A DNA stretch of 64,000 nucleotides from contig NZ_CAURPW010000004.1 of assembly GCF_963526985.1 (NCBI RefSeq), positions 1-64,000 on the forward strand, given 5' to 3'. How positions within the stretch are numbered: position 1 is the stretch's first letter; each line of letters begins with the position of its first letter. The position numbers and the translations under genes were made by a program. The DNA comes from an uncultured Campylobacter sp. GTDB lineage: Bacteria; Campylobacterota; Campylobacteria; Campylobacterales; Campylobacteraceae. The notes under the pieces were generated by a model. It was not told where the DNA came from. It saw only the letters and a program-made list of their open reading frames with translations, and did not search any database. Shown in pieces: positions 51,566 to 60,157 of this stretch.

Positions 51566-51969
51566 AAGCATACGGTATTACTTTACTATTGTTAGCAAAT
51601 TTAGCATCTTTTGCCAGTGACGCCCAAAGTGAGATTGAGGGATATGAAGATAAATTTGCAGCTATAAATAAAGAGAGAAGGGGGCTTGATGCTTCTGATT
51701 TAAATAAGCTATCGGATCCTTTTCTCAAAACAAAATCCGTTACATATGATTCTGAAGGCAACTCTACAGCTAGCCTATTTGAACTACAAGCTTTATTTAA
51801 TAATAAAGCAAAAATTAACGGAAAATGGTATTACGTAAAAGATAAAATAGGCGAATATGAACTGTCTGTAATCAAAGGAACAAGTGTTGTCCTGGCAAAT
51901 AAGGAACAGAAAATAGACTTAAATTTAAAAAAAGGAGAAAACAAAAATGTTATCATTAAAATTAAATAG
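51562..51969 (+). CDS. PilP/MshK-like periplasmic protein (possibly CtsR)
   Basis: A 135-aa secreted protein with a signal peptide (MKAYGITLLLLANLASFASD). I chose ATG 51562, overlapping the previous stop by ATGA, since six codons upstream would precede the signal. The C-terminal part (KINGKWYYVKDKIGEYELSV, then DLNLKKGENKNVIIKI) is a small beta domain like PilP/MshK, which links the inner-membrane PilNO pair to the secretin. Position just before the secretin matches ctsR in C. jejuni, but I am unsure of that name. Confidence 0.6.
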   Translation: MKAYGITLLLLANLASFASDAQSEIEGYEDKFAAINKERRGLDASDLNKLSDPFLKTKSVTYDSEGNSTASLFELQALFNNKAKINGKWYYVKDKIGEYELSVIKGTSVVLANKEQKIDLNLKKGENKNVIIKIK

Positions 51970-53548
51970 AATCATACCTATATCTATATTTACGGCATTA
52001 ACGTTATCTTCACTTAACGCTGGTAGCTGCGATAATAGAGTATTTAATCTTAAAATAAACGAGCAAGTTACAGTACAAGAAGTATTAACTCAGCTCTCAG
52101 ATATGTGTCATTTTAGTATCGTATCAAAAGATCAGTTTGCAAAAGATGCAATAGGCGAGCAAATATTTGGCGTAAATATAAAGGATAAAACACTAAATGA
52201 AATTTTTGCTTTATTGTTATCTGAAAAAGATATGAGCTATACATTTTCTCAAGATGTGTTAAAAATTTCTTCCCTTCAAACAAAGACTTTTAAGATCGAT
52301 TACATAACTTCTATTAGAGAAGGTACCGCAATAACAAAAGCATCTGTTGATTCAGCACCCACAGAAGTTGGAGAAGAGCAAGAGGATCAAGCTGCTGGAG
52401 ATATTGGCAGTGGCGGTGGCAAGCTTGATAATATTATAAAAACTACGGAAAAATTTGATTTTTGGGAAAAGCTTGACACAGAGATAAAAGCCATCCTAAA
52501 CAATACTACAGAAAGTATAGTTGCACCAGATCCTGTAATTAATGCAAATGCCGGATTAGTAACGGTCACTGGTACTGCGGCTCAGTTAAGGAGGGTTTCC
52601 GAATACATTAAAGATATACAAGAAAGGCTAAAAAAACAGGTAGTGATTGACGTATCAATAGTATCTGTCGAACTTGCAAATAGCTACACAAAAGGCGTAG
52701 ATTGGAGTAAATTTAATATAGGATTTAAAACTGGACTATATAACCGTCCAGTTACAACTGGGGTAACAGAAACAGTAGGACAAGATGCCAATGGAAATCC
52801 TACAACTACATTGAGTAGAACTTATGGTTTAATACCAGCAAATGATCTATTTTGGTCAAATAGAGGGAATGGTCTTGGAGGCGGTTTTTCTCAAAGTATG
52901 AATTTGATTGCCGGATTTAACTTTAACCTAGATGGCGTACTCAATTTCCTCGAAACTAACGGACGTACAAAGATAGTATCAAGCCCTAAAATTACAACAC
53001 TAAACAATCAACAAGCGTTAATATCCGTAGGCGATAATGTAAACTATCGAGTCCAGCAAGAAAGTCAAAACAATAACTCCCTAAACGGTAGAACTACCGT
53101 TACATATAAGCAGTATTCTGTATTTATAGGTATATTACTAAATATTCTACCTGAAGTTTCAGACGACAATAAGATTATGCTTAGAATAAACCCGTCATTA
53201 AGTAGTTTTAAATACAATGAAGACGATACTAGACAAAGTACCGCCATACGTGAAATAGCTCCAGATACTGTACAGAAAAAACTTTCAACAGTAGTACAGG
53301 TTAATAGTGGCGATACTATTGTTTTAGGAGGTCTTATAGCCCAATCCAAAGGCAAAGAAAATACCAAAGTTCCTTTTTTAGGAGATATTCCAGTTCTCGG
53401 AAATGCTTTTAAGAGCACAAAAGATAACTTGAGAACTACTGAGCTCGTTTTTATAATAACCCCAAGAATAGTTGATATATCAAATCCGACGCCGATAAAT
53501 CAATCACTAAAAGATTTGGGATTTTCAAGGTCGATATATGAGCGGTAA
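51947..53548 (+). CDS. ctsD: secretin of the transformation/type II-like system (CtsD, MshL-like)
   Basis: Outer-membrane channel for DNA uptake or pilus passage. The 533-aa protein has a signal peptide (residues 1-25, SLNAG), an N-terminal secretin-and-TonB-type domain (TVQEVLTQLSDMCHFSI), N1 repeats (about 180-220) and the C-terminal secretin core: VDWSKFNIGF, KIVSSPKITTLNNQQALISVG, VNSGDTIVLGGLIAQSKGKE and VPFLGDIPVLGNAFKST. A Gly/Ser/Glu-rich linker lies at about 135-160. Start ATG has AAAAGGAGAAAACAAAA and overlaps the previous gene by 23 bp. Confidence 0.88.
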   Translation: MLSLKLNRIIPISIFTALTLSSLNAGSCDNRVFNLKINEQVTVQEVLTQLSDMCHFSIVSKDQFAKDAIGEQIFGVNIKDKTLNEIFALLLSEKDMSYTFSQDVLKISSLQTKTFKIDYITSIREGTAITKASVDSAPTEVGEEQEDQAAGDIGSGGGKLDNIIKTTEKFDFWEKLDTEIKAILNNTTESIVAPDPVINANAGLVTVTGTAAQLRRVSEYIKDIQERLKKQVVIDVSIVSVELANSYTKGVDWSKFNIGFKTGLYNRPVTTGVTETVGQDANGNPTTTLSRTYGLIPANDLFWSNRGNGLGGGFSQSMNLIAGFNFNLDGVLNFLETNGRTKIVSSPKITTLNNQQALISVGDNVNYRVQQESQNNNSLNGRTTVTYKQYSVFIGILLNILPEVSDDNKIMLRINPSLSSFKYNEDDTRQSTAIREIAPDTVQKKLSTVVQVNSGDTIVLGGLIAQSKGKENTKVPFLGDIPVLGNAFKSTKDNLRTTELVFIITPRIVDISNPTPINQSLKDLGFSRSIYER

Positions 53549-54362
53549 CAAATATACTACTATAAAAAATATTTTTGCCGATATAGGGCAAGAATCAGAC
53601 TATATCAATTTGGATAAGTCTATAGTAGCATATAAGAAAATTTTGGATTTATTGCAAAAACCGATAAAGCTTATCGTATTTTACGGTAAGCCCGGGTGTG
53701 GTAAAACCTTTTTGTTAAAAAAGATAGTTTCAGATCTAAAAGAGCAAGGCGATATAGTTTTTTTCCCTTATCCTTTTTTCAATGAAGCAGAATTTGTAAC
53801 GTCGCTATACGAAGGAATTTTTAAAAAGGAACCTCAAGAAAAGATAGAGAGTTACGAGCAATTTATTAAAATATACAAAGCAAAAACAGATGACGTGCAA
53901 GATAGAAAACCGGTAGTAGTCATACTAGATGAATCTCAGTTATATCCAGAAATTTTACTGGAGAAGATTCGCATAATGTCAGATAGCGGATTATTTAAAT
54001 TTTTATTTGCTACGCATGAGTATATAGACAAAGATATACTTTCAAGAGATTATTTTAAGACTAGAGTATGGGAAAATATCGAAATGGGGTCTGTTGACGT
54101 CGGCGAGATGAAAGTTTATTTAGAGAATAAATTTCAAAACAATCAGTTTTATTATATTTTTTCAAAATTTACGGAAAGTCAGTTTGAAATTTTAAATAGT
54201 TTAAGCGAGGGTAATTTAAGGATGTTAAATAAGCTTATGTTTAATATTTTTGAACTTTACGAGTATTTTGACGCAAATCAACCTACTATAATAGGAGGCA
54301 ATACGATGGTAACTAAAATAATAGAAATGGCAGCCATTAAATCGGAGCTTATAGATGCTTGA
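53538..54362 (+). CDS. ctsP: AAA ATPase of the transformation system (CtsP, MshM/ExeA-like)
   Basis: A 274-aa ATPase with Walker A GKPGCGKTFLLKK (about 52-64) and Walker B PVVVILDES. In C. jejuni CtsP is a nucleotide-binding protein needed for natural transformation, and MshM/ExeA relatives help assemble the secretin. No membrane segment, so cytoplasmic. Overlaps the ctsD end by 11 bp and the next gene by 8 bp. Confidence 0.82.
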   Translation: MSGNKYTTIKNIFADIGQESDYINLDKSIVAYKKILDLLQKPIKLIVFYGKPGCGKTFLLKKIVSDLKEQGDIVFFPYPFFNEAEFVTSLYEGIFKKEPQEKIESYEQFIKIYKAKTDDVQDRKPVVVILDESQLYPEILLEKIRIMSDSGLFKFLFATHEYIDKDILSRDYFKTRVWENIEMGSVDVGEMKVYLENKFQNNQFYYIFSKFTESQFEILNSLSEGNLRMLNKLMFNIFELYEYFDANQPTIIGGNTMVTKIIEMAAIKSELIDA

Positions 54363-55248
54363 GACATACGAGGTATTGGAATTAGAAAGGCGATGGAGAG
54401 CCTATGACAAGAAAAGAAAAGAGTTTAAGTTTAAAGATAAAAAAACTTATATTTACGCAGTATCCGCCGTGCTTGCTATATCCGTATCGGTATCATCGCT
54501 TACATTTTATCTACTAAAGGATTCACTGGTTAGCGGCGTTGCCAGTAGTGCTATAAGTAACGAAATTAAAGAGCCAAGTAAAAACTCTAAACATTCAGAG
54601 ATTAACGAACAAAAGAGGAATCTAGACCCATCAGATAATACTCTTTTAAATTCGGACAATTTTGGTATAAATGAAAACCTGCCTGAAAAGCAAAATAGCA
54701 ATGTCAGTATATCTGGAGATATCGATCCGCAAGAAGAACAACATGGCTGGGTAAATGTCAATGATTTGCCAAGTAGCACAGACTCTATCGCTAGTTTTTC
54801 AGCAGCTAGAAATATAGGTGGTAAACAAGTTGCTATAAAAACACCTACGGAAGAAAAGATAAATTTTGATTCTGATGGTTCCTTTTCATCAAAAAGTACA
54901 TCAAACGGGCAAGGCATTAACAAATTTCAAATACAGTCATCTACCTCAGAAGTTTCAGTCGATGAATTAAAGGCAAAATTTGATAAAGCTAACAGTTCAG
55001 ACATAGCCGTCTTAATAGCAAAAAGATACTACAGTACAAAAGATTATCAAAATAGTGAAAAATGGGCTCTAATCGCTAATGAATTAGATAGCAATAATGA
55101 AGAGAGCTGGATTATATTTGCTAAATCTAAATATAATCTTAAGCAAAAAAACGATGCCATAAGTGTTTTAAAAATTTATAACGATAAGGCAAATTCTGCC
55201 AATATCGAAGATTTAATGAAAAAAATAGAAGACGATACTGCACTGTAA
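54355..55248 (+). CDS. ctsX: CtsX-like (MshN-like) membrane protein with TPR-type C-terminus
   Basis: A 297-aa bitopic protein: charged cytoplasmic N-terminus (1-32), one membrane helix (about 33-56), a long Ser/Asn/Glu-rich linker (about 60-200) and a C-terminal helical repeat region (SDIAVLIAKRYYSTKDYQNS, then SWIIFAKSKYNLKQKNDAI) like one or two TPRs. MshN has this layout. Position between ctsP and ctsE agrees with ctsX of C. jejuni, whose product interacts with CtsP; the name is tentative. A 9-bp perfect hairpin stem spans its stop codon. Confidence 0.68.
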   Translation: MLETYEVLELERRWRAYDKKRKEFKFKDKKTYIYAVSAVLAISVSVSSLTFYLLKDSLVSGVASSAISNEIKEPSKNSKHSEINEQKRNLDPSDNTLLNSDNFGINENLPEKQNSNVSISGDIDPQEEQHGWVNVNDLPSSTDSIASFSAARNIGGKQVAIKTPTEEKINFDSDGSFSSKSTSNGQGINKFQIQSSTSEVSVDELKAKFDKANSSDIAVLIAKRYYSTKDYQNSEKWALIANELDSNNEESWIIFAKSKYNLKQKNDAISVLKIYNDKANSANIEDLMKKIEDDTAL

Positions 55249-55263
55249 AATTTATGCAGTATC
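55234..55263 (+). repeat. inverted repeat across the ctsX stop codon
   Basis: GATACTGCA (55234-55242) and TGCAGTATC (55255-55263) are exact reverse complements with a 12-nt loop holding the TAA. No T-run follows. It lies in the only real gap of the cluster, before ctsE, and may set relative expression. Confidence 0.5.
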
Positions 55264-55308
55264 TTGCTTAACGTATTTTTATTTTAGAAAACAAAAGGAT
55301 ATTTTTTA

Positions 55309-57066
55309 GTGAAGAAAGTTTATGAAATATTTTTATCTACTGCGCAAAAAAATGAACTAATATCTAATGCTCAGTATCAAAATATCACAATGCAGCTAAA
55401 AGAAAAAGATGATTTTGAAACAATAATCCACCAAGAAATACCAGACTTAAAAGACGAACTCGTCTACGATATCTTAGGTGAATTGTATAAAAAACAAAGA
55501 TTAAATATCAATGAAATAACAGAAAATTTTGCAGTAAATTTAAAAGATTTTCTAAAATATATAGCTTCTAAATTTAAATTAGAGTATATTGAGTTAGATA
55601 ATGTGGACATAGATTATAGGCTTTGTGAAAAAGCACCATTGACGCAACTTAAAACGCACGAAGCCCTTCCTGTCAAAGAAGATGAAATTGCGGTATATGT
55701 CGCCTTTAAAAATCCATTTGATATGTCAGCCCAAGATAGGCTTCAGTCTATATTTAACAGAAAGCTACTAAAAACCGTTATCGCAGATCCTGCCAAGATA
55801 GACAAATATCTTAGCAAAGTCGAGCTAAACGATAGCGTCAAAGGTATCGTAGCAGAAATCAGAAAAGAACTTTCATCTACGACGGTTGTCGGCGGTAATG
55901 CCGACGAAAATAGTTCTGGTATTTTAAAACTTATTGAAGTTATCCTAAGAACATCTATCGTTAGTAGGGCAAGCGATATACATATAGAAGCTACTACGAC
56001 AAACTGCGTCGTCAGAGGTCGTATAGACGGCATGCTAGCCGAGCTTTTTATATTTGACAAAGACCTATTTCCTCCTTTGGTATCGCGTATGAAGCTACTT
56101 TCTAATATGGATATAGCAGAGCGTAGAAAGCCGCAAGACGGACGATTTTCAGCTCAAGTAGCAGGCAAAGAATACGATTTTCGTATCTCTACATTACCTA
56201 TTTTACATGGTGAAAGTATAGTTTTACGTATTCTAGATAAGTCAAAAGTACTAATAAGCCTTGAAAATTTAGGTATGCATCCGGCCACTTTTGAGAAATT
56301 TAACAAAGCAATGAAGGCGCCGTACGGTATTATATTAGTTACCGGTCCGACCGGCTCAGGTAAAACGACTACGCTATATGCAGCCCTAAACGATATAAAA
56401 AGCGTAGAGACTAAGATCATTACAGTTGAAGATCCGGTGGAATATCAACTAAACATGATTCAACAAGTCCACGTCAATGAAAAAGTCGGTCTTTCGTTTG
56501 CTGCTGCTCTTCGTTCTATTTTAAGACAAGACCCCGACATTATAATGATAGGCGAGATCAGAGACCAGGAAACTCTTCGCATAGCTATTCAAGCCGCATT
56601 AACCGGTCACTTAGTATTTTCAACGCTGCATACAAACGATGCAATAAGCGCGGTCACTAGAATAGCAGATATGGGTATAGAGCCTTATCTTATTAGCGGA
56701 GCGTTGGTAGCCATAGAAGCTCAAAGACTTGTAAGAAAATTATGTCCAAACTGCAAACAAAAGACGATTTTACCTTCAAATTTACAAGAACAGTTTAAAG
56801 ACTTTTTACCGCAAGAATATCAGTTTTACAAACATGTAGGTTGCGATCAATGCTCTCAAACCGGATATATGGGCCGAGAAATGATAAGCGAGGTTTTACC
56901 TATAAGCGATACCATTTCAGCAATGATAGCAAACGGTACAACAAAAGAAGCTATTAAAGAAGTTGCATACAGGGAACACTTTATAGATATGTTTAAAGAT
57001 GGAATCATAAGAGCAGCTAGGGGCGTTACAACGATAGATGAAGTATTTAGGGTGGCTAAAATATGA
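55309..57066 (+). CDS. ctsE: assembly ATPase CtsE (GspE/PilB/MshE family)
   Basis: Hexameric cytoplasmic motor that drives pseudopilus assembly. The 585-aa protein has an N-terminal MshEN-like domain (about 50-170), Walker A GPTGSGKTTTLYA, the Asp box (VVRGRIDGMLAEL), Walker B IIMIGEIRDQET, the His box (GHLVFSTLHTND) and the tetra-Cys zinc site (CPNCKQ, CDQCSQTGYMGR). Start is GTG 55309-55311 after AAAAGGATATTTTTTA. Stop overlaps the ctsF start (ATGA). Confidence 0.92.
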   Translation: MKKVYEIFLSTAQKNELISNAQYQNITMQLKEKDDFETIIHQEIPDLKDELVYDILGELYKKQRLNINEITENFAVNLKDFLKYIASKFKLEYIELDNVDIDYRLCEKAPLTQLKTHEALPVKEDEIAVYVAFKNPFDMSAQDRLQSIFNRKLLKTVIADPAKIDKYLSKVELNDSVKGIVAEIRKELSSTTVVGGNADENSSGILKLIEVILRTSIVSRASDIHIEATTTNCVVRGRIDGMLAELFIFDKDLFPPLVSRMKLLSNMDIAERRKPQDGRFSAQVAGKEYDFRISTLPILHGESIVLRILDKSKVLISLENLGMHPATFEKFNKAMKAPYGIILVTGPTGSGKTTTLYAALNDIKSVETKIITVEDPVEYQLNMIQQVHVNEKVGLSFAAALRSILRQDPDIIMIGEIRDQETLRIAIQAALTGHLVFSTLHTNDAISAVTRIADMGIEPYLISGALVAIEAQRLVRKLCPNCKQKTILPSNLQEQFKDFLPQEYQFYKHVGCDQCSQTGYMGREMISEVLPISDTISAMIANGTTKEAIKEVAYREHFIDMFKDGIIRAARGVTTIDEVFRVAKI

Positions 57067-58313
57067 AATTTTTTGAAGTAGAATATATGGCTAACGGTCG
57101 TAGGCAAAAGATGACCCTAAAGGCTAATAATAAAAGCGAGGCGCAAGCCATAGCAAAAACTAGGAATGCCGGCGTGGTCGTAAAGGTCGGAGAAACGAAA
57201 AATGTTCCCATTCAAGAACAGTTTGGAGATTTAGTAGAAAAGATGTCCGTCTTTTTGGGTGGCTCAAAGATAAAGATAAATAATCTAATTGCTTCTTTTA
57301 GACAATTAAGCGTTATGACAAATGCCGGAATTTCAATCCATGATAGCATAAAAGAGGTAGCAAAGTCCACCGAGGATAAAAAACTAAAGGCGATATTTAC
57401 TACGCTAAACGACGATCTTAACCAAGGACAAAGCCTTACCGACGCTATTATGAAATTTAAAAATCAACTAGGCGACGTAGTTATAGCCATGATAAAACTA
57501 GGTGAAAATACCGGTAATATGTCGGAGTCTTTACAAAAACTATCTGATATATTACAAGAGATTTGGGAAAATCAGAGAAAATTTAAAAAAGCTATGAGAT
57601 ATCCCATAACCGTAATGTCGGCTATGGCCATTGCCTTTATAGTACTTATGATGTATGTCGTACCTAAATTTAGAGAGATTTTTGAGCAGCTTGGAGCAGA
57701 TTTGCCAACCCCGACTATTATACTACTCGGTATAGAAAGCGCTCTTAGTAATTACGGTCTTTATATGTTAATTGGTCTTATAGCTACTATTTTCATTATG
57801 AAGCATCTGTATAAAACCAATCAAGAGTTTAAGTATGGCTTTGATAAATTTTTATTAAAGGTGTACTTAATAAATAAAATCATATTTTATTCTACCATGA
57901 ATAGATTTAACCTAATTTTTACAGAACTAGTTAGAGCCGGTATTCCGATAGCGGAGGCTTTAGAAACAGCGACATTGACGGTTGATAACCAAGAAATACA
58001 CGATAAGCTCGCAACCATAAAAATAGCCGTCCAAAGAGGTATATCGCTAACGGAAGCTATGAGAGATACCGAACTTTACGAGAGTATGCTTATTCAGATG
58101 CTAAGCGCAGGCGAAAGAGGCGGCGCGATAGACGCAATGCTTGAAAAAGTAACGGATTATTATAAAGCCAAATTTAGTGACCTAGTAGATAATATATCAG
58201 GCTATATAGAGCCTATTATGCTTTTATTTATGGCGGCCATGGTTATACTCTTGGCTCTTGGTATATTTATGCCTATGTGGGATCTTGGAAATGCGGTTCA
58301 GGGTCGCAAATAA
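57063..58313 (+). CDS. ctsF: inner-membrane platform protein CtsF (GspF/PilC/MshG family)
   Basis: Membrane platform that couples the CtsE motor to pilin assembly. The 416-aa protein has two GspF cytoplasmic domains (about 70-190 and 270-390) and three helices (about 172-192, 220-240, 380-402). The motifs FRQLSVMTNAGISIHDS and LGENTGNMSESLQKL are typical. It ends the eight-gene cluster; in MSHA operons pilin genes would follow, but here a PAS protein gene does. Confidence 0.92.
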   Translation: MKFFEVEYMANGRRQKMTLKANNKSEAQAIAKTRNAGVVVKVGETKNVPIQEQFGDLVEKMSVFLGGSKIKINNLIASFRQLSVMTNAGISIHDSIKEVAKSTEDKKLKAIFTTLNDDLNQGQSLTDAIMKFKNQLGDVVIAMIKLGENTGNMSESLQKLSDILQEIWENQRKFKKAMRYPITVMSAMAIAFIVLMMYVVPKFREIFEQLGADLPTPTIILLGIESALSNYGLYMLIGLIATIFIMKHLYKTNQEFKYGFDKFLLKVYLINKIIFYSTMNRFNLIFTELVRAGIPIAEALETATLTVDNQEIHDKLATIKIAVQRGISLTEAMRDTELYESMLIQMLSAGERGGAIDAMLEKVTDYYKAKFSDLVDNISGYIEPIMLLFMAAMVILLALGIFMPMWDLGNAVQGRK

Positions 58314-58338
58314 GAAATAGGAAAAAGGAAGAAAGCTA

Positions 58339-58842
58339 ATGCAACAAAACTTTCAGGAAAGACAGGTTAATAGCGATGCTTTTTTGGTCTCTAAAACAGA
58401 TACCAAGGGCAGGATAATATACTGCAACGTACCTTTTGCTCAAATAGTAGGAGCAAAAGGTAATGAGCTTATCGGTAAGCCTCACAACATCGTAAGGCAT
58501 CCTGATATGCCTCGCATAGTGTTTAAAATTTTATGGGAGTATGTAAAAAATAAAAAAGAAGTTTTTGCTTATGTTAAAAACAAAAGCTTTGACGGTTCTT
58601 TTTACTGGGTATTTGCCAACGTAACCGCATCCTTGGATCAAAAAGGCGAAATTATCGGTTATTATTCTGTTCGCCGTAAGCCAAATCCAAAAGCGCTAGA
58701 TGTTATTATACCGCTCTATAAGCAACTTTTAGAAGCCGAAAAAAACGGCGGAATGGACGCTTCATCAAAACTTCTTGATAGCATATTGCAAGAAAAAAAT
58801 AAAAGTTACGATGAGCTAATGAATAACTTGCAAAGACTATAA
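58339..58842 (+). CDS. PAS-domain sensor protein (Aer/CetB-like)
   Basis: A 167-aa soluble protein made almost wholly of one PAS domain (residues about 15-120): TDTKGRIIYCNVPFAQIVGA, LIGKPHNIVRHPDMPRIVF, GSFYWVFANVTA and YYSVRRKPN. This is the Aer/CetB type, which often binds FAD and reports redox state to a partner chemoreceptor. The remaining C-terminus is helical. Start ATG has AAAGGAAGAAAGCTA. The receptor gene follows 13 bp downstream and is the likely partner. In C. jejuni CetB works with CetA for energy taxis; equivalence is not proved. Confidence 0.82.
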   Translation: MQQNFQERQVNSDAFLVSKTDTKGRIIYCNVPFAQIVGAKGNELIGKPHNIVRHPDMPRIVFKILWEYVKNKKEVFAYVKNKSFDGSFYWVFANVTASLDQKGEIIGYYSVRRKPNPKALDVIIPLYKQLLEAEKNGGMDASSKLLDSILQEKNKSYDELMNNLQRL

Positions 58843-58855
58843 ACCAAGGAAGAAA

Positions 58856-60118
58856 ATGTTTTTTAAGAAAGAAAAAGTAAATTACGATGAAATTTTAAAC
58901 GTAGTCGAGCAGGCTAGAAACGGCTTTTTAGAACCTAGAATTTTACAAATCGACCCAAATTCGCAGATCGGTAAAATCGCTCTTGGAATAAACGATTTAC
59001 TTGATCAAATCGAAGCCTTACAGCGAGAAATGGGAACCTGCGTAAAATCTGCAGAAAACGGAATAACATATAGGAATATCTTTACGGAAGGTTTTCGCGG
59101 CCTTTTTAAAAGCAACGCCGTTTCGATGAGCGAGGGCGTAGAGGGCATAAAAGCCGGGCAAAAAGGCAAGGTAAGAGGTCTGCTTTCGGAGAAATTTAGC
59201 GAACTAGGAAACGGTAACGACGGTATCTTGGAAGTACAAAACGACCTAAATCAAAGCATTAAAAATCTAACTCAAATAGCTACTATGGCGCAAGATACTT
59301 CGTCTAAGGCAAACGAAAGTATGTCTGCGGTAAGCGAGCTAAGCGTTAATATGGGCGACCTTGAACTCCTGATAACCCAGTCTACGGAAGCTATTAGAAA
59401 TTTAACGCATAGAACCGAGGAGATTTCTTCGGTTGTAAATTTAATCAAAGATATCGCCGAGCAGACGAATTTACTTGCTCTTAACGCCGCTATAGAAGCC
59501 GCTAGAGCCGGTGAACACGGTAGAGGCTTTGCCGTCGTCGCCGACGAAGTACGCAAACTAGCCGAAAATACGCAAAAAGCCACTAGCGAGATAGGTATAA
59601 ACATCCAAACGCTTCAGCAACAAACAAACGATTTAAACGAAAATTCCAACAAAATCACGCAAATAGCGCAAGTAGCCAATGTAAGCGTAGCTAAATTTAA
59701 AGATGCCGTAAACGTCTTTAGCCAGGGCGCGACGCAGAGCGCAAAAATTTCAAAATACGTAGAAAATAAAACCATCGGCATCATCGGTAAGATTAACCAC
59801 GTAACGTATTTGCAAACAGCTTACTCTAACGTTATAAACGAAAGAGGATATGATGAAAATATGGAGCGACAGGTTCAAAATTTAAGCGCATGGTATGAGA
59901 GCGCCGCGCCGTATTTCGCAAACTCAAAAAGCTTTGAAAAAGCTAGCGTACCGGCAACACAAATCAGCGACCTAGTGATGGCAAATCTAGAAGAGTCAAA
60001 GAACGGATACGACATAAAAGATATCCAAAAATTCGTCGATAGATTTACCAAAGTCAAGCAAGCAAGCGGCGAGATATTTAAAATCATAGACTTGGCTATA
60101 GAAGAAAGCGCCAAATAA
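58856..60118 (+). CDS. soluble methyl-accepting chemotaxis protein with degenerate CZB domain
   Basis: A 420-aa cytoplasmic receptor with no membrane helix. Residues 1-130 are a helical input region, and 130-300 are the signalling coiled coil with the hairpin tip DIAEQTNLLALNAAIEAARAGEHGRGFAVVADEVRKLAE. The C-terminus (about 310-385) aligns with the zinc-binding CZB domain, but of the four ligands only His315 remains; Gln341, Ala367 and Ser371 stand at the Cys, His and His positions, and Trp346 is kept. It is probably driven by the PAS protein encoded just upstream. Start ATG follows AAGGAAGAAA. Confidence 0.88.
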   Translation: MFFKKEKVNYDEILNVVEQARNGFLEPRILQIDPNSQIGKIALGINDLLDQIEALQREMGTCVKSAENGITYRNIFTEGFRGLFKSNAVSMSEGVEGIKAGQKGKVRGLLSEKFSELGNGNDGILEVQNDLNQSIKNLTQIATMAQDTSSKANESMSAVSELSVNMGDLELLITQSTEAIRNLTHRTEEISSVVNLIKDIAEQTNLLALNAAIEAARAGEHGRGFAVVADEVRKLAENTQKATSEIGINIQTLQQQTNDLNENSNKITQIAQVANVSVAKFKDAVNVFSQGATQSAKISKYVENKTIGIIGKINHVTYLQTAYSNVINERGYDENMERQVQNLSAWYESAAPYFANSKSFEKASVPATQISDLVMANLEESKNGYDIKDIQKFVDRFTKVKQASGEIFKIIDLAIEESAK

Positions 60119-60123
60119 AAAAC

Positions 60124-60157
60124 CTTGAAATTTAAGTCATTTGGCTTAAATTTCAAG
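60124..60157 (+). terminator. hairpin after the chemoreceptor gene
   Basis: A perfect 13-bp inverted repeat: CTTGAAATTTAAG (60124-60136) and CTTAAATTTCAAG (60145-60157), loop of eight. It lies six bases after the stop. No long T-run follows, so termination is likely but not certain. Confidence 0.6.
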
